Source: an uncultured Faecalibacterium sp.
GTDB taxonomy: Bacteria > Bacillota > Clostridia > Oscillospirales > Ruminococcaceae
Reading direction: 5' to 3'
Length of the DNA: 64,000 bases
Assembly: GCA_904394215.1 (NCBI GenBank)
Contig: CAJFNF010000001.1
Location: 1 to 64,000, forward strand
Part shown: positions 8,030 through 17,127 of the stretch, one piece after another
Numbering within the stretch: the stretch's first letter is position 1
How the letters are laid out: the number at the start of each line of letters is the position of its first letter
Made by a program: the position numbers and the translations under genes
The notes under the pieces: generated by a model
Told to the model about the DNA's origin: nothing
Databases searched by the model: none
The model's input: the letters and a program-made list of their open reading frames with translations, nothing else

Positions 8030-9673
8030 TCAGATCATCTGAAAGTGCTTCAGAGCCTCCCGAATAGCCTTCTCCTTTTCCGGCGGGCACTGGGGCTGCT
8101 TGGAATTCTCCGACTTGGGCTTGTTGTAGCACTCCCGCTCGATGATCCCGCATTTTTGCTTGACCTGAGCGATGTAGAGGGGAGTGACGTTCAGGCCGGT
8201 CTGCTTCTTGACGTAGTCTTTGATCTCCTGATAGGTGGCTTTGCTCTCCGCAGCAGTCAAATCCAGCTCGTCCATCTTGAGCTCAATCTCGATGTGATGC
8301 TTGGAATGAAGTTTGGACAACAAGATCACGCACTCGACGTGCCCCGTCCGAGGGAACATATCCACCGGCTGGACCTTGTCTACGCTGTACCCCGACTGCG
8401 CAAGAATAGCGCAGTCGCGGGCTGCTGTGGCAGGGTTGCAGCTCACATAAACCAGACGGCGGGGCGCCATTTTTATAATGGCAGACAGCGTTGCCTGATC
8501 GCAGCCCTTCCGGGGAGGATCCACCACAATGATGTCCGGAGCCAAGCCTTCAGAAGCCAGGCGGCTGGCAGCTTGTCCGGCATCCGCACAGAAAAAGCGA
8601 CTCTTGGCTGCAACATCCGCTCCCATGCGGGAAGCATTGGCCTTGGCGCTTTCAATGGCTTCCGGGATGATTTCAACGCCAATCAACTCCCGGCAGTGCT
8701 GCACCATGGACAGGCCGATGGTGCCCATGCCGCAGTAAAGATCCAGCAGCAAATCGTCAGGGGTAGGCGCAGCATACGCCGCAGCAACCTTGTAGAGCTG
8801 CTCGGCGCCAGGTGTGTTCACCTGATAGAAGGAGAGGGGGCCCAGCTGGACCGGCACATCACAAAGCGTGTCCTCAATGAATCCGGATCCGTAGAGAATC
8901 TGGTTTTTCAAGCCGAGGATGACATTGGTCTTTTCTCGATTGACGTTGATCAGGATGGTTCTGATGGCGTCAAAGCGGCTGCATAGCTGCCGGATGATTT
9001 CGTCTGCATGGGGGAGACTGGGTCGTGTGCATACAAGGCAAACCATAATCTGTCCGCTGTGTGCACCGCGGCGCAGGAATATATGCCGGACCAGTCCTTT
9101 TCCGCTTTGTTCATCGTAAGGCTGAATCCCGTATTGTTCCAGCAGGCCGCACAGGGTGTTGCCGATTTCATTGAGGACAGCGGGCTGGAGCTTGCAGTCA
9201 GCACAGGGAATGATCCGGTGGCTGCGGCCAGCATAGAAGCCAATGCACAGATGCCCGTTTTTGTCTTTCCCTACAGGATACTGTACCTTGTTGCGGTAGC
9301 GGTCTACTTCGGGAGAGGGGAGAATGGGTTGGATGGGAACATCCAGCCCGCCAATCCGTCGGAAGGCATCTGCCACAGAGTCCTCTTTGGCCTGCAGCTC
9401 CGCCTGATAGCGGAGATGGCGGAGGCTGCAGCCGCCGCAGGGGCCAGCAACCGGGCAGTCCACCGGAATCCGGTCAGGGGAAGCGGTTTCCAGGGTATCC
9501 ACAATCCCAAAAGCATACCGCTTGCAATCCTTGACAATTCTGGCCTGGATCTGGTCTCCGGGTGCCGTGCCAGGCACAAAGACTGCTTCTCCCTCCCAGT
9601 GGCCCACGCCGCTGCCGTCACCGGACAGCCGCTGAATGGTCAGGGAGATGATCTGGTTTTTCTGTAAAGGCAT
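8030..9673 (-). CDS. rlmD: 23S rRNA (uracil-5-)-methyltransferase RlmD/RumA with ~93-aa C-terminal extension
   Basis: TRAM N-terminus, CGGCSLRHL cluster, DLYCGMGTIGLS, VVDPPRKG, YVSCNP; extra tail LDLTAAESKATYQEIKDYV...YIAQVKQKCGIIERECYNKPKSENSKQPQCPPEKEKAIREALKHFQMI. Confidence 0.9.
   Translation of the reverse strand: MPLQKNQIISLTIQRLSGDGSGVGHWEGEAVFVPGTAPGDQIQARIVKDCKRYAFGIVDTLETASPDRIPVDCPVAGPCGGCSLRHLRYQAELQAKEDSVADAFRRIGGLDVPIQPILPSPEVDRYRNKVQYPVGKDKNGHLCIGFYAGRSHRIIPCADCKLQPAVLNEIGNTLCGLLEQYGIQPYDEQSGKGLVRHIFLRRGAHSGQIMVCLVCTRPSLPHADEIIRQLCSRFDAIRTILINVNREKTNVILGLKNQILYGSGFIEDTLCDVPVQLGPLSFYQVNTPGAEQLYKVAAAYAAPTPDDLLLDLYCGMGTIGLSMVQHCRELIGVEIIPEAIESAKANASRMGADVAAKSRFFCADAGQAASRLASEGLAPDIIVVDPPRKGCDQATLSAIIKMAPRRLVYVSCNPATAARDCAILAQSGYSVDKVQPVDMFPRTGHVECVILLSKLHSKHHIEIELKMDELDLTAAESKATYQEIKDYVKKQTGLNVTPLYIAQVKQKCGIIERECYNKPKSENSKQPQCPPEKEKAIREALKHFQMI
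8321..8341 (-). other. Attachment-site-like sequence in rlmD (CACGTCGAGTGCGTGATCTTG)
   Basis: Encodes HVECVIL just before the atypical C-terminal extension; resembles the rum-gene attachment sequence recalled for streptococcal integrative elements. Confidence 0.4.
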
Positions 9674-9700
9674 GGTTCCTCCTTGCGGAAATCTGGAAAA

Positions 9701-10567
9701 TTAAGCAGGATCGGTGGGATCATCATTGGTAGGATCAGGCTGCTGGACGGCCATGTATTTGCTGGGCGGAACGCCCTTGGCACGCTTGAATACCCTGGAA
9801 AAATAGAACTGGTCGAAAAATCCCACCGAAATGGCTACCTCGGCGATGGACAAATTGCCGGTCCGCAGCAGCTTGCAAGCCTCATTGATCCGGTACTCTG
9901 TGAGGTAGTTGATAGGGCTTTTGCCCACGTTGCTCATAAAGACACGGTAGAGGTGACTGCGGGACACGCCGACGCTCTTGGCCACATCGTCGATGGAAAT
10001 ATCATGGGAATAGTTGAACTGGATGTATTTGATGGCGTTCAGAACATATTGGCTGGAGGAATTGGTGCTGTGGGGCTTGTGCTCATCGGTTTCCTCCATC
10101 AATGCCGCCAGGAAGAGATACAAATATCCCACCATGGCAGTTTCGTCCTGCACCTGCATCCCGCGGGCCCGGAAAATGTTGTCCATGGCTTTATACAAGG
10201 CATCCAGGCGCTGGGTATGGTGAACCGGATGCTCATCCGAGAAGGGCAGCATGGCGGCCAGCTTATGGGCGCTGATTCCATTGAACCCCACCCAGCAGTA
10301 TTCCCAGGGCTGCTGGGAATCGGCAGTATAGGTGTTCAGCTGGTTGGGCCGGACAAAGAAGAGATCACCGGGGTTGAGCTCCCAGGTCTTGCCCCCGGAC
10401 TGAAAGGTCCCCTTGCCGGCCAAAATCAGGTGAATCAAGTAGTGGTCCCGGATGCCAGGGCCCCAAGTGTGGCCGGGCGCGCAGCGCTCCAGACCGCAGT
10501 TAAAGACGGAAAGATCCACATTGTTGGTATAGTTTTGTTTGAACGACTGCTTGTAAACCTCCGGCAT
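9701..10567 (-). CDS. AraC-family transcriptional regulator with N-terminal cupin sensor
   Basis: C-terminal double HTH (VGVSRSHLYRVF...AISVGFFDQFYFSRVFKRAKGVPPSKY); N-terminal AraC-binding-like region. Confidence 0.9.
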   Translation of the reverse strand: MPEVYKQSFKQNYTNNVDLSVFNCGLERCAPGHTWGPGIRDHYLIHLILAGKGTFQSGGKTWELNPGDLFFVRPNQLNTYTADSQQPWEYCWVGFNGISAHKLAAMLPFSDEHPVHHTQRLDALYKAMDNIFRARGMQVQDETAMVGYLYLFLAALMEETDEHKPHSTNSSSQYVLNAIKYIQFNYSHDISIDDVAKSVGVSRSHLYRVFMSNVGKSPINYLTEYRINEACKLLRTGNLSIAEVAISVGFFDQFYFSRVFKRAKGVPPSKYMAVQQPDPTNDDPTDPA

Positions 10568-10806
10568 AAGGGGCCTCCTTTTTGACAGCACCAAATGACT
10601 TTCGACAACAGTATACCATACATTGCGCCGCAAGTTCAACAAAAGTACATCTGATTCTTTGTTCTGGACGCTGAAAATTCGTCCTCATTCGCTGTAGAAA
10701 TTGCAAATAGCGTCCATGTGGACTACAATAGAGCCAGAATCCCGGGGCCTGACCCAGAGGATAACATATTCTGGGCCGGGTGCTGCATCGAGAATGGTAG
10801 GGTGTG

Positions 10807-10833
10807 GTCCGGCTGTTTTTCTGCCGGACTTTT
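10807..10833 (+). terminator. Terminator-like hairpin in the galK 5' region
   Basis: GTCCGGC-N9-GCCGGAC followed by TTTT, ~30 nt before the galK start. Confidence 0.5.
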
Positions 10834-10862
10834 GCGGTAAGATGCGTACATAGGGGGTATAT

Positions 10863-12155
10863 ATGGCAACAAGCGCGCAGCGTCGGCAGGAATTGCAAAC
10901 AGGGGTGTGGGATGATCTTCTGCGGGCTTTGTATGGCCCATCTGAGACAGTGCTGGCACGGCAGCGAGCGCGCTGGTGCGCGGCGCTGACCGAATTCGAA
11001 CGTTATTTTGGCCCGGGCAGGGAAGTTCATCTATATACTGCCCCCGGCCGGGCAGAACTGGGGGGCAATCACACCGACCACCAGCACGGCTATGGCCTGG
11101 CCGCCGCCGTTAACCTGGATCTGGTGGGGGTGGCGGCAAAGAATCCAGACAACTACATCCGGGTCAAATCCTGGGGATTCAACAAGCTGGATGTCATTGA
11201 CCTGGAGGAAGCCAATCCCCAGGCTTCTGAATCCACCCATTCTGCCAGCCTGATTCGGGGACTGGCAGAAGGTTTCACCTCCATGGGAAAAAAGGTTGGC
11301 GGCTATGACGCCTACACCACCAGCGATGTGCTGCGGGGTTCCGGCTTGTCCAGCTCGGCGGCCTTCGAAATGGCCATGGGAGCCATGATGAACGAGGAAT
11401 TTCACTGCGGCCTGACGCCGGCCCAGGTGGCGCGGCTGGGGCAGTATGCTGAAAACATCTACTTTGGCAAACCCAGCGGCCTTCTGGACCAGCTGGCCAG
11501 CGCCCTGGGCGGAGTGATCTTTGCGGACTTCCAAGACCCGGATAAACCCGATATCCAGAAAATCCACACCCAGGGGCTGCTGCCGGAAGGAATGGCGCTT
11601 TGTGTCACCGATACCCGGGGCAGCCACAGCGAACTGACTGCCGAGTTTGCCGCGATCCGTCGGGAGATGGAGTCAGTGGCGGGCTTTTTGGGGTACAAGG
11701 TTCTGGGGCAGGTACCCGAAGATGTTTTCTGGTCCCGGCTGTCTGCTGTGCGGGCAGCCTGCGGAGACCGGGCCAGCCTGCGTGCCATGCATTACTTTGA
11801 AGAAAACGCCCGCACCCTGGCAGAATACCACGCTCTGCAGGCAGGGGACTTTGGTACTTTCTTGCGTCTGGTCCGTGAAAGCGGACACGCTTCCTTTACC
11901 TTGTGTCAAAATGTTTACTGCGGTGCTCGGACGGCCCGGCAGGAAATGTCGGTGGCTCTGGCCTTGAGTCAGCACCTGCTGGAGGGGACAGGAGGGGCCT
12001 GGCGGATGCAGGGAGGCGGCTTTGCCGGAACCATCCAGGCCTTTGTGCCCCTAGCCTGCCTGGAGCACTACCGCTCGTCCATTGAAAAGGTATTCGGCCC
12101 CGGCAGCTGTCACGTGCTGACCCTGCGGGAGCAGGGGGCGGGCCGGGTACTCTGA
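10863..12155 (+). CDS. galK: Galactokinase
   Basis: GRAELGGNHTDHQHG signature; GSGLSSSAAFEMA; GHMP family. Confidence 0.93.
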   Translation: MATSAQRRQELQTGVWDDLLRALYGPSETVLARQRARWCAALTEFERYFGPGREVHLYTAPGRAELGGNHTDHQHGYGLAAAVNLDLVGVAAKNPDNYIRVKSWGFNKLDVIDLEEANPQASESTHSASLIRGLAEGFTSMGKKVGGYDAYTTSDVLRGSGLSSSAAFEMAMGAMMNEEFHCGLTPAQVARLGQYAENIYFGKPSGLLDQLASALGGVIFADFQDPDKPDIQKIHTQGLLPEGMALCVTDTRGSHSELTAEFAAIRREMESVAGFLGYKVLGQVPEDVFWSRLSAVRAACGDRASLRAMHYFEENARTLAEYHALQAGDFGTFLRLVRESGHASFTLCQNVYCGARTARQEMSVALALSQHLLEGTGGAWRMQGGGFAGTIQAFVPLACLEHYRSSIEKVFGPGSCHVLTLREQGAGRVL

Positions 12156-12248
12156 TTTAATATTATAATAGAAGGAGCGGCTCTGCGTTTTACGCAGGGC
12201 TTGCTTTTTACACTGCATCCTGTTAGAGGAGACGTTGCAAAAAGGAGG

Positions 12249-12791
12249 ATGAAAATGGAATCCATGCTTTTGGTGCGGCCGGCTCCGGAGTATGCGGAAG
12301 CCATTGCCGACTATCGGCGGGAATGCCTGGACACCGGCAGCCGTATGGACGGCTGCGGCCCGCTGCGCCGGATGGAAGACCCCATGGACTGGATCCGATA
12401 CTGTGCGTCCTGGGACACCGATGGGCCTCTTCCGGAAGGCGTGGACTGGGTGCGCTCGACCCAGTTTCTGTATATCCGTCCGGAGGATCGAAAGATGGTG
12501 GGCACCATCCAGGTGCGGCACACCTTCAATGCTTTTCTGGCAGCTTACGGCGGGCATATCGGCTACTCCGTCCGCCCGTCGGAACGGAGGAAAGGCTATG
12601 CCACTCAGATGCTGCGGGATACCCTGCCATTTTGCCGGCAGATCGGCCTGGAAAAAGTTTTGATCAGCTGCCGGCCCGATAATATTGGCAGTCGAAAGAC
12701 CATCCTGGCCAACGGTGGGGTCTATGAATCCACCGTCTTTGTGCCAGGCCGGGACGAAGAGCTGGAGCGTTGTTGGATTGACTTGGATTGA
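12249..12791 (+). CDS. GNAT-family N-acetyltransferase
   Basis: GHIGYSVRPSERRKGYATQML acetyl-CoA binding motif; AAAGGAGG RBS. Confidence 0.88.
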   Translation: MKMESMLLVRPAPEYAEAIADYRRECLDTGSRMDGCGPLRRMEDPMDWIRYCASWDTDGPLPEGVDWVRSTQFLYIRPEDRKMVGTIQVRHTFNAFLAAYGGHIGYSVRPSERRKGYATQMLRDTLPFCRQIGLEKVLISCRPDNIGSRKTILANGGVYESTVFVPGRDEELERCWIDLD

Positions 12792-12825
12792 CTTGTCTCT
12801 TTTTTGAAAAATCTGAAAATTGTGA

Positions 12826-12854
12826 TTGACAATTTGTCCTGCACTTGGTATAAT
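12826..12854 (+). promoter_or_regulatory. Consensus sigma-A-type promoter of rpsF operon
   Basis: TTGACA (12826-12831) - 17 nt - TATAAT (12849-12854). Confidence 0.9.
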
Positions 12855-12860
12855 AAGTTG

Positions 12861-12940
12861 CTGTCTGTAAGGACAGCCCCGCAAAAGAAGGACTTTTGCG
12901 GATCCTTGGCCTCATTTGAGGCCCTTAAGTCCAAAAGGAG
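12861..12940 (+). promoter_or_regulatory. Structured rpsF leader (likely S6:S18-type autoregulatory leader)
   Basis: CTGTC-N6-GACAG; CCGCAAAAG-AAGGA-CTTTTGCGG (12879-12901); GGCCTC-ATTT-GAGGCC; alternative GGACTT (12890-12895)/AAGTCC (12927-12932) next to RBS AAAAGGAGG. Confidence 0.6.
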
Positions 12941-12949
12941 GTGCACAAA

Positions 12950-13234
12950 ATGGCAAAGTACGAAACCATGCTGATTACCACCGCCACCCTCGACGAGGAG
13001 GCTACCGCCGCTCTGGTTGGTAAGTTCAAGACCCTGATCGAGGCAAACGGTACCATCGATTCCATCGACGAGTGGGGCAAGCGCCGTCTGGCATACCCCA
13101 TCAATGACGAGAACGAGGGCATCTACACTGTGATCAACTTCACCAGCGAGCCCGACTTCCCCGCCGAGCTGGACCGCGTGTACAAGATCACCGAGGGCGT
13201 CATGCGCTCCCTGATCGTTGCAAAGGAAGACTAA
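12950..13234 (+). CDS. rpsF: 30S ribosomal protein S6
   Basis: MAKYETMLITTATLDEEATAALVGKFK...; followed by ssb and rpsR. Confidence 0.95.
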   Translation: MAKYETMLITTATLDEEATAALVGKFKTLIEANGTIDSIDEWGKRRLAYPINDENEGIYTVINFTSEPDFPAELDRVYKITEGVMRSLIVAKED

Positions 13235-13262
13235 TTCCACAGAGTACAAGGAGTCCTCTCTT

Positions 13263-13742
13263 ATGTTAAACGTTGTTGTGATTATGGGCCGCCTGGTGGC
13301 GGACCCCGAACTTCGCACCACCACCAATGGGATCAACCTGGCCCGGTTCCGCATTGCATGCGACCGCAGCTACTCGCGTCAGAGCGAGCAGCGCCAGACT
13401 GACTTTCTGGATGTTGTGGCCTGGCGCCAGCAGGCAGATTTTGTTTGCAAATATTTCCAGAAGGGCAGCTTGATCATCATTGAGGGCAGCATTCAGTCCC
13501 GGCAGTACCAGGACAAGAATGGCAATAACCGCACTGGTGTTGAGATCGTGGCCAATAACATTAACTTTGGCGGACCCAAGAACTCCAACGGCAATGCGGG
13601 CGGCTCGTCCTATGCGGCCAGCCAGCCCCGTCAGAACGCACAGCCTGCCCATCCGTCCTCCATTGAGGCGGTCCCCAGCTATTCTGCAGGGGATAACGAT
13701 GACTTTGCCGTCATCGACGACAGCGACGATCTGCCGTTCTGA
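13263..13742 (+). CDS. ssb: Single-stranded DNA-binding protein
   Basis: [20 protein letters not shown]...; acidic C-terminal tip DDSDDLPF. Confidence 0.95.
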   Translation: MLNVVVIMGRLVADPELRTTTNGINLARFRIACDRSYSRQSEQRQTDFLDVVAWRQQADFVCKYFQKGSLIIIEGSIQSRQYQDKNGNNRTGVEIVANNINFGGPKNSNGNAGGSSYAASQPRQNAQPAHPSSIEAVPSYSAGDNDDFAVIDDSDDLPF

Positions 13743-13786
13743 GTGTCCAACTCGATCGAAAAATTCAAACAGGAGGTAAACCAGCA

Positions 13787-14044
13787 ATGGCTTTTGAGAA
13801 AAACGAAGGCTCTCGCCCCGCACGTCCCGTGCGCCGTGGCCGCAAGAAGGTCTGCAGCTTCTGCGTCGATCGCATTGACGAGATCGATTACAAGGATGTT
13901 GCTCGTCTGCGCAAGTATGTCTCCGAGCGGGCCAAGATCATTCCCCGCCGTGTGACCGGCACCTGCGCTTATCATCAGCGTGCTCTGACCGTGGCCATCA
14001 AGCGTGCCCGTCACGTTGCCCTGATGCCCTACGTCAGCGACTAA
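13787..14044 (+). CDS. rpsR: 30S ribosomal protein S18
   Basis: [63 protein letters not shown]. Confidence 0.96.
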   Translation: MAFEKNEGSRPARPVRRGRKKVCSFCVDRIDEIDYKDVARLRKYVSERAKIIPRRVTGTCAYHQRALTVAIKRARHVALMPYVSD

Positions 14045-14087
14045 TCAGTTCGCTCACCCAATTCAAAACAATCAGCAATCAGCCAAA

Positions 14088-14122
14088 GCGCTGCCCGTCG
14101 TTGGATGGGCGGCGCTTTTTTG
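14088..14122 (+). terminator. rpsR operon terminator
   Basis: GCGCTGCCC ... GGGCGGCGC then TTTTTT. Confidence 0.8.
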
Positions 14123-14143
14123 CGTCCGGCCCCGATGCAAAGA

Positions 14144-14175
14144 AAAATCCCGCACCCTCTGGCAGGTGCGGGATG
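14144..14175 (-). terminator. Terminator of the zinc-ribbon membrane protein gene
   Basis: ATCCCGCACC-N8-GGTGCGGGAT with TTTTTC on the minus strand. Confidence 0.75.
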
Positions 14176-14192
14176 GATTGTTTGTTCGGCGA

Positions 14193-15149
14193 TTATACCA
14201 GCAGATTGGCGACGGCCTCCAGGTTGGGGCCCAGCAGCAGGCTGAACAGCGCCCCGGCGACGATCATGGCAGTGCAAACGCCGATGACTGCGGCCCAGCT
14301 GACACCGCCCTGAGCCCGCAGAACAGCCTCCCGTTTGTCCTTGTCGGGGAAGTCTGCTTCGATACGGCGAATCCGCTGGGCAGCGGTGCGGCGGTAGAGG
14401 TATTTGGCAAACATACCGCTGAGCACCATCACCACAAAGCTAAGGATGGAAGCGATTTGCGCCATCATAACCAGCGACGAGGATCCGATGGCCGGTGCGA
14501 TGGAGCTCTCGCTGAGTACCAGCAGCTCCATCAATGCCGGCAGGTTCAGGACCAGGTCAATGGCCAAAAAGGCAAAAGCCGGTTTCCACGCTTTGCGGTA
14601 GAAGAAGTAAAGGGGGCCAAACAGCAGGGCTGAAAAGCAGATGGAGCTCTTGCGCCCAAACCGCTGCATCCGGGTGAAATCACGCAGGTAGAGGGGGCTG
14701 GCAGGTCCGATATAGGTGGCCCAGTCATCTCCCGAAATGCCGTCAATGGGCTCTACGGCGGTACCAGACTGCCAGCGGCCGGTCTGTTGTGCATTCTGGT
14801 AGAGGCGGGCATAATCGAATCCGCCCGTTGAATTCTGATAAGAGGAGCTGCCTGCATCCGGCCGGGGCGGCATTTCCTGCCCGCCGGCAAAGGAATAGCC
14901 GCAGTGGCTGCACCGGCTGGCCGATTCAGGGTTGGATGTGCCGCAGTTGGGGCATTTGCGCTCCGGAACAGCCGAAGCCGGCGGTGTCCATTCAAAGGAG
15001 CCGTGCTGGTCGGCATAGACACAGGCGCCCTGCTTTTCATAGCAGTCGCGGTGATAGGGTGCACCGCAGTCGGGGCAGACAACAATATCGTCTGTATCAG
15101 TCAGCGGTTTGCCGCAGACTGAACAGGGAATACCGGTAAATTGATACAT
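14193..15149 (-). CDS. RING-finger/zinc-ribbon membrane protein (DUF2628-like)
   Basis: CSVCGKPL...CPDCGAPYHRDCY, CPNCGTSNPESASRCSHCGYSF plus C-terminal TM segments. Confidence 0.75.
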   Translation of the reverse strand: MYQFTGIPCSVCGKPLTDTDDIVVCPDCGAPYHRDCYEKQGACVYADQHGSFEWTPPASAVPERKCPNCGTSNPESASRCSHCGYSFAGGQEMPPRPDAGSSSYQNSTGGFDYARLYQNAQQTGRWQSGTAVEPIDGISGDDWATYIGPASPLYLRDFTRMQRFGRKSSICFSALLFGPLYFFYRKAWKPAFAFLAIDLVLNLPALMELLVLSESSIAPAIGSSSLVMMAQIASILSFVVMVLSGMFAKYLYRRTAAQRIRRIEADFPDKDKREAVLRAQGGVSWAAVIGVCTAMIVAGALFSLLLGPNLEAVANLLV

Positions 15150-15434
15150 AAAAGAAAGCCTCCGGGTTCAAATCACATGGTAGATTTAGTATACTCTCTG
15201 TGCGCAGAAAAGAAAAGTCAAAGTTTTCATTTTGTACTTTTTGATCAGAATGTATCACTTACTATACCATAAAATATTGAAGAAATTAAAAACAAAACCA
15301 GGAAAGCTCTTGAATTTTGAAAAAGTGTAATTCGAGAACCCGCCATTCCGGCCCTCCTGCAAAATTGACAGTACCGATGTTTCCGTGATATCCTACAATG
15401 AAACGTGACAACGGAATGGAAGGAGGGGAAGACG

Positions 15435-16199
15435 GTGGAAGAGCGCTACATTCGTTCCGCAGAAATTCTGTGGGATCAGCTGCCGGGGGACATCTGGCTG
15501 CGGGGCATCCCCGCTCTGCGCAGCCTGGGCAGGCTGCGATTTGACCGGAATATCACCTTTTTTGCAGGGGAAAACGGTACTGGGAAATCCACCCTGCTGG
15601 AAGGGATCGCCGTGGCCTGTGGGTTCAATCCCGAGGGCGGCACCATCCACTATCACTTCTCCACCTTTGACGAGGGCGCCGGCCTGGGCCAGGCGCTGCA
15701 GGTATCCAGGGGATATAAGCGCCCGCCCTTCGGCTATTTTTTCCGAGCTGAGAGCTTTTTCAACGTGGCCAGCCAGGCGGAGGTCTACCGGCACCGCTCC
15801 CTGGGGGAAATTTCCAAAGAGGTCTACTACGCCCGGTACGGCGGGCACGCCCTCCATGAGCAGTCCCACGGGGAGAGCTTTCTGGCCTGGTTCCAGTCCT
15901 GCAGCGACCAGGGGCTCTATCTGATGGACGAACCGGAAGCAGCTCTTTCGCCCCAGCGGCAGCTGGCCCTTTTGGTTCAGATGGTGCGGATGGCCCACAG
16001 CGGCGCACAATTTATTGTGGCATCCCATTCGCCGATTTTGCTGGGGGCGCCGGATGCTGCCATCCTGAACTTTGACGATCAGGGGATCCATCCCTGTACC
16101 TATGAGGAAACAGGCAGCTATCAGCTGACCCGTCTTTTCCTGGACGGAAAAGACCGGCTGATCCGGCAGCTTCTGCAGGAAGACGAGGAGGAAGCATGA
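15435..16199 (+). CDS. Stand-alone AAA/ABC-type ATPase
   Basis: Walker A GENGTGKSTLLEG; Walker B LYLMDEPEAALS; SHSPIL; GTG start with GGAGGGG RBS. Confidence 0.8.
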   Translation: MEERYIRSAEILWDQLPGDIWLRGIPALRSLGRLRFDRNITFFAGENGTGKSTLLEGIAVACGFNPEGGTIHYHFSTFDEGAGLGQALQVSRGYKRPPFGYFFRAESFFNVASQAEVYRHRSLGEISKEVYYARYGGHALHEQSHGESFLAWFQSCSDQGLYLMDEPEAALSPQRQLALLVQMVRMAHSGAQFIVASHSPILLGAPDAAILNFDDQGIHPCTYEETGSYQLTRLFLDGKDRLIRQLLQEDEEEA

Positions 16200-16918
16200 A
16201 AGACCATCAGGTGGATTTATGCGGTGCGGAGGGGGCGGGCCGGACCCCTGATATGCCGCTTTTGGAGAGGGACAGTGTTTTTTCCTTTCAGTGTGCCGGC
16301 TGCGGCGGATGCTGCCGGCACCGGGAGGACATCGTCCTCTCCGGGTACGATCTCTACCGGCTGTCCAGGCGTCTGGGGCTGCCGCCCAAATTGACAGCCC
16401 GGAGCTTCTGCAGGATTTATATTGGTTCTGTCAGCCATCTGCCGGTTCTCCGGCTGGCTCCGGTCAAGGAAGAACACAACAACTGTCCCTTTCTGACCGA
16501 AAACCGCTGCGCCATTCATGAGGCCCGGCCGCTGGTCTGTGCGCTCTATCCCTTGGGGCAGGAGATTAGCCCGGAAGGGAAGGTCAGCTACTATTTTCAG
16601 TCCACCCGGTGCGGCGGCCAGGTTTACCGGGCCACCCTGTCGAACTATCTGGAAGGGCAGGGGATTCGAGAGCGGGAACCGATGGACATCCAGTGGGCTC
16701 AGTGCTGCATGCAGCTGGAACAGGAGGCGTCCCGGTGGGAAACAGACTTCCACCCGGTCATTCTGCGCCGGTTTCGGGCAAAACTCTGCGAAGCTCTGTA
16801 CTATCGCTACGATACCGCCCTTCCATGGCTTGGGCAGCTGGAACAAAATCTTGTCTGGCTTCAGGCAGAACGAACCAAATTGGAGCAGATCCAGCAGAAC
16901 ATCCATCAAAAAAAGTGA
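16196..16918 (+). CDS. YkgJ-family cysteine cluster protein
   Basis: CAGCGGCCRH ... ENRCAIHEARPLVCALYPLG; ATGA overlap with the upstream ATPase. Confidence 0.85.
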   Translation: MKDHQVDLCGAEGAGRTPDMPLLERDSVFSFQCAGCGGCCRHREDIVLSGYDLYRLSRRLGLPPKLTARSFCRIYIGSVSHLPVLRLAPVKEEHNNCPFLTENRCAIHEARPLVCALYPLGQEISPEGKVSYYFQSTRCGGQVYRATLSNYLEGQGIREREPMDIQWAQCCMQLEQEASRWETDFHPVILRRFRAKLCEALYYRYDTALPWLGQLEQNLVWLQAERTKLEQIQQNIHQKK

Positions 16919-17004
16919 TCAAAACATTCAATATAATCAATAATCGATACATTTCAAAGGCATAAAACAGGCTCGCCTCTCTTGTAATCTGAGAAAAAGT
17001 GTGC

Positions 17005-17048
17005 TATACTTCACAATCGTAAAGCGATTCACACGTGTGAAGTGAATC
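17005..17048 (+). promoter_or_regulatory. Extended -10 promoter followed by overlapping inverted repeats upstream of the ABC operon
   Basis: TGC-TATACT (17002-17010); TTCACACGTGTGAA (17028-17041); ACTTCACA/TGTGAAGT; GATTCAC/GTGAATC; AATCG/CGATT. Confidence 0.6.
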
Positions 17049-17127
17049 CGCCGGTTCCGGCCGGTCTGATTTCCGCAGGTCCTGTTCTGCGGCACACGCA
17101 ATATTTGGATAGAGGAGAGTTTGAGTT

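Noticed and set aside
7991-8986. 331-aa plus-strand ORF at the end of rlmD
   Set aside because: Antisense to rlmD; begins in the terminator region and has no domain signature.
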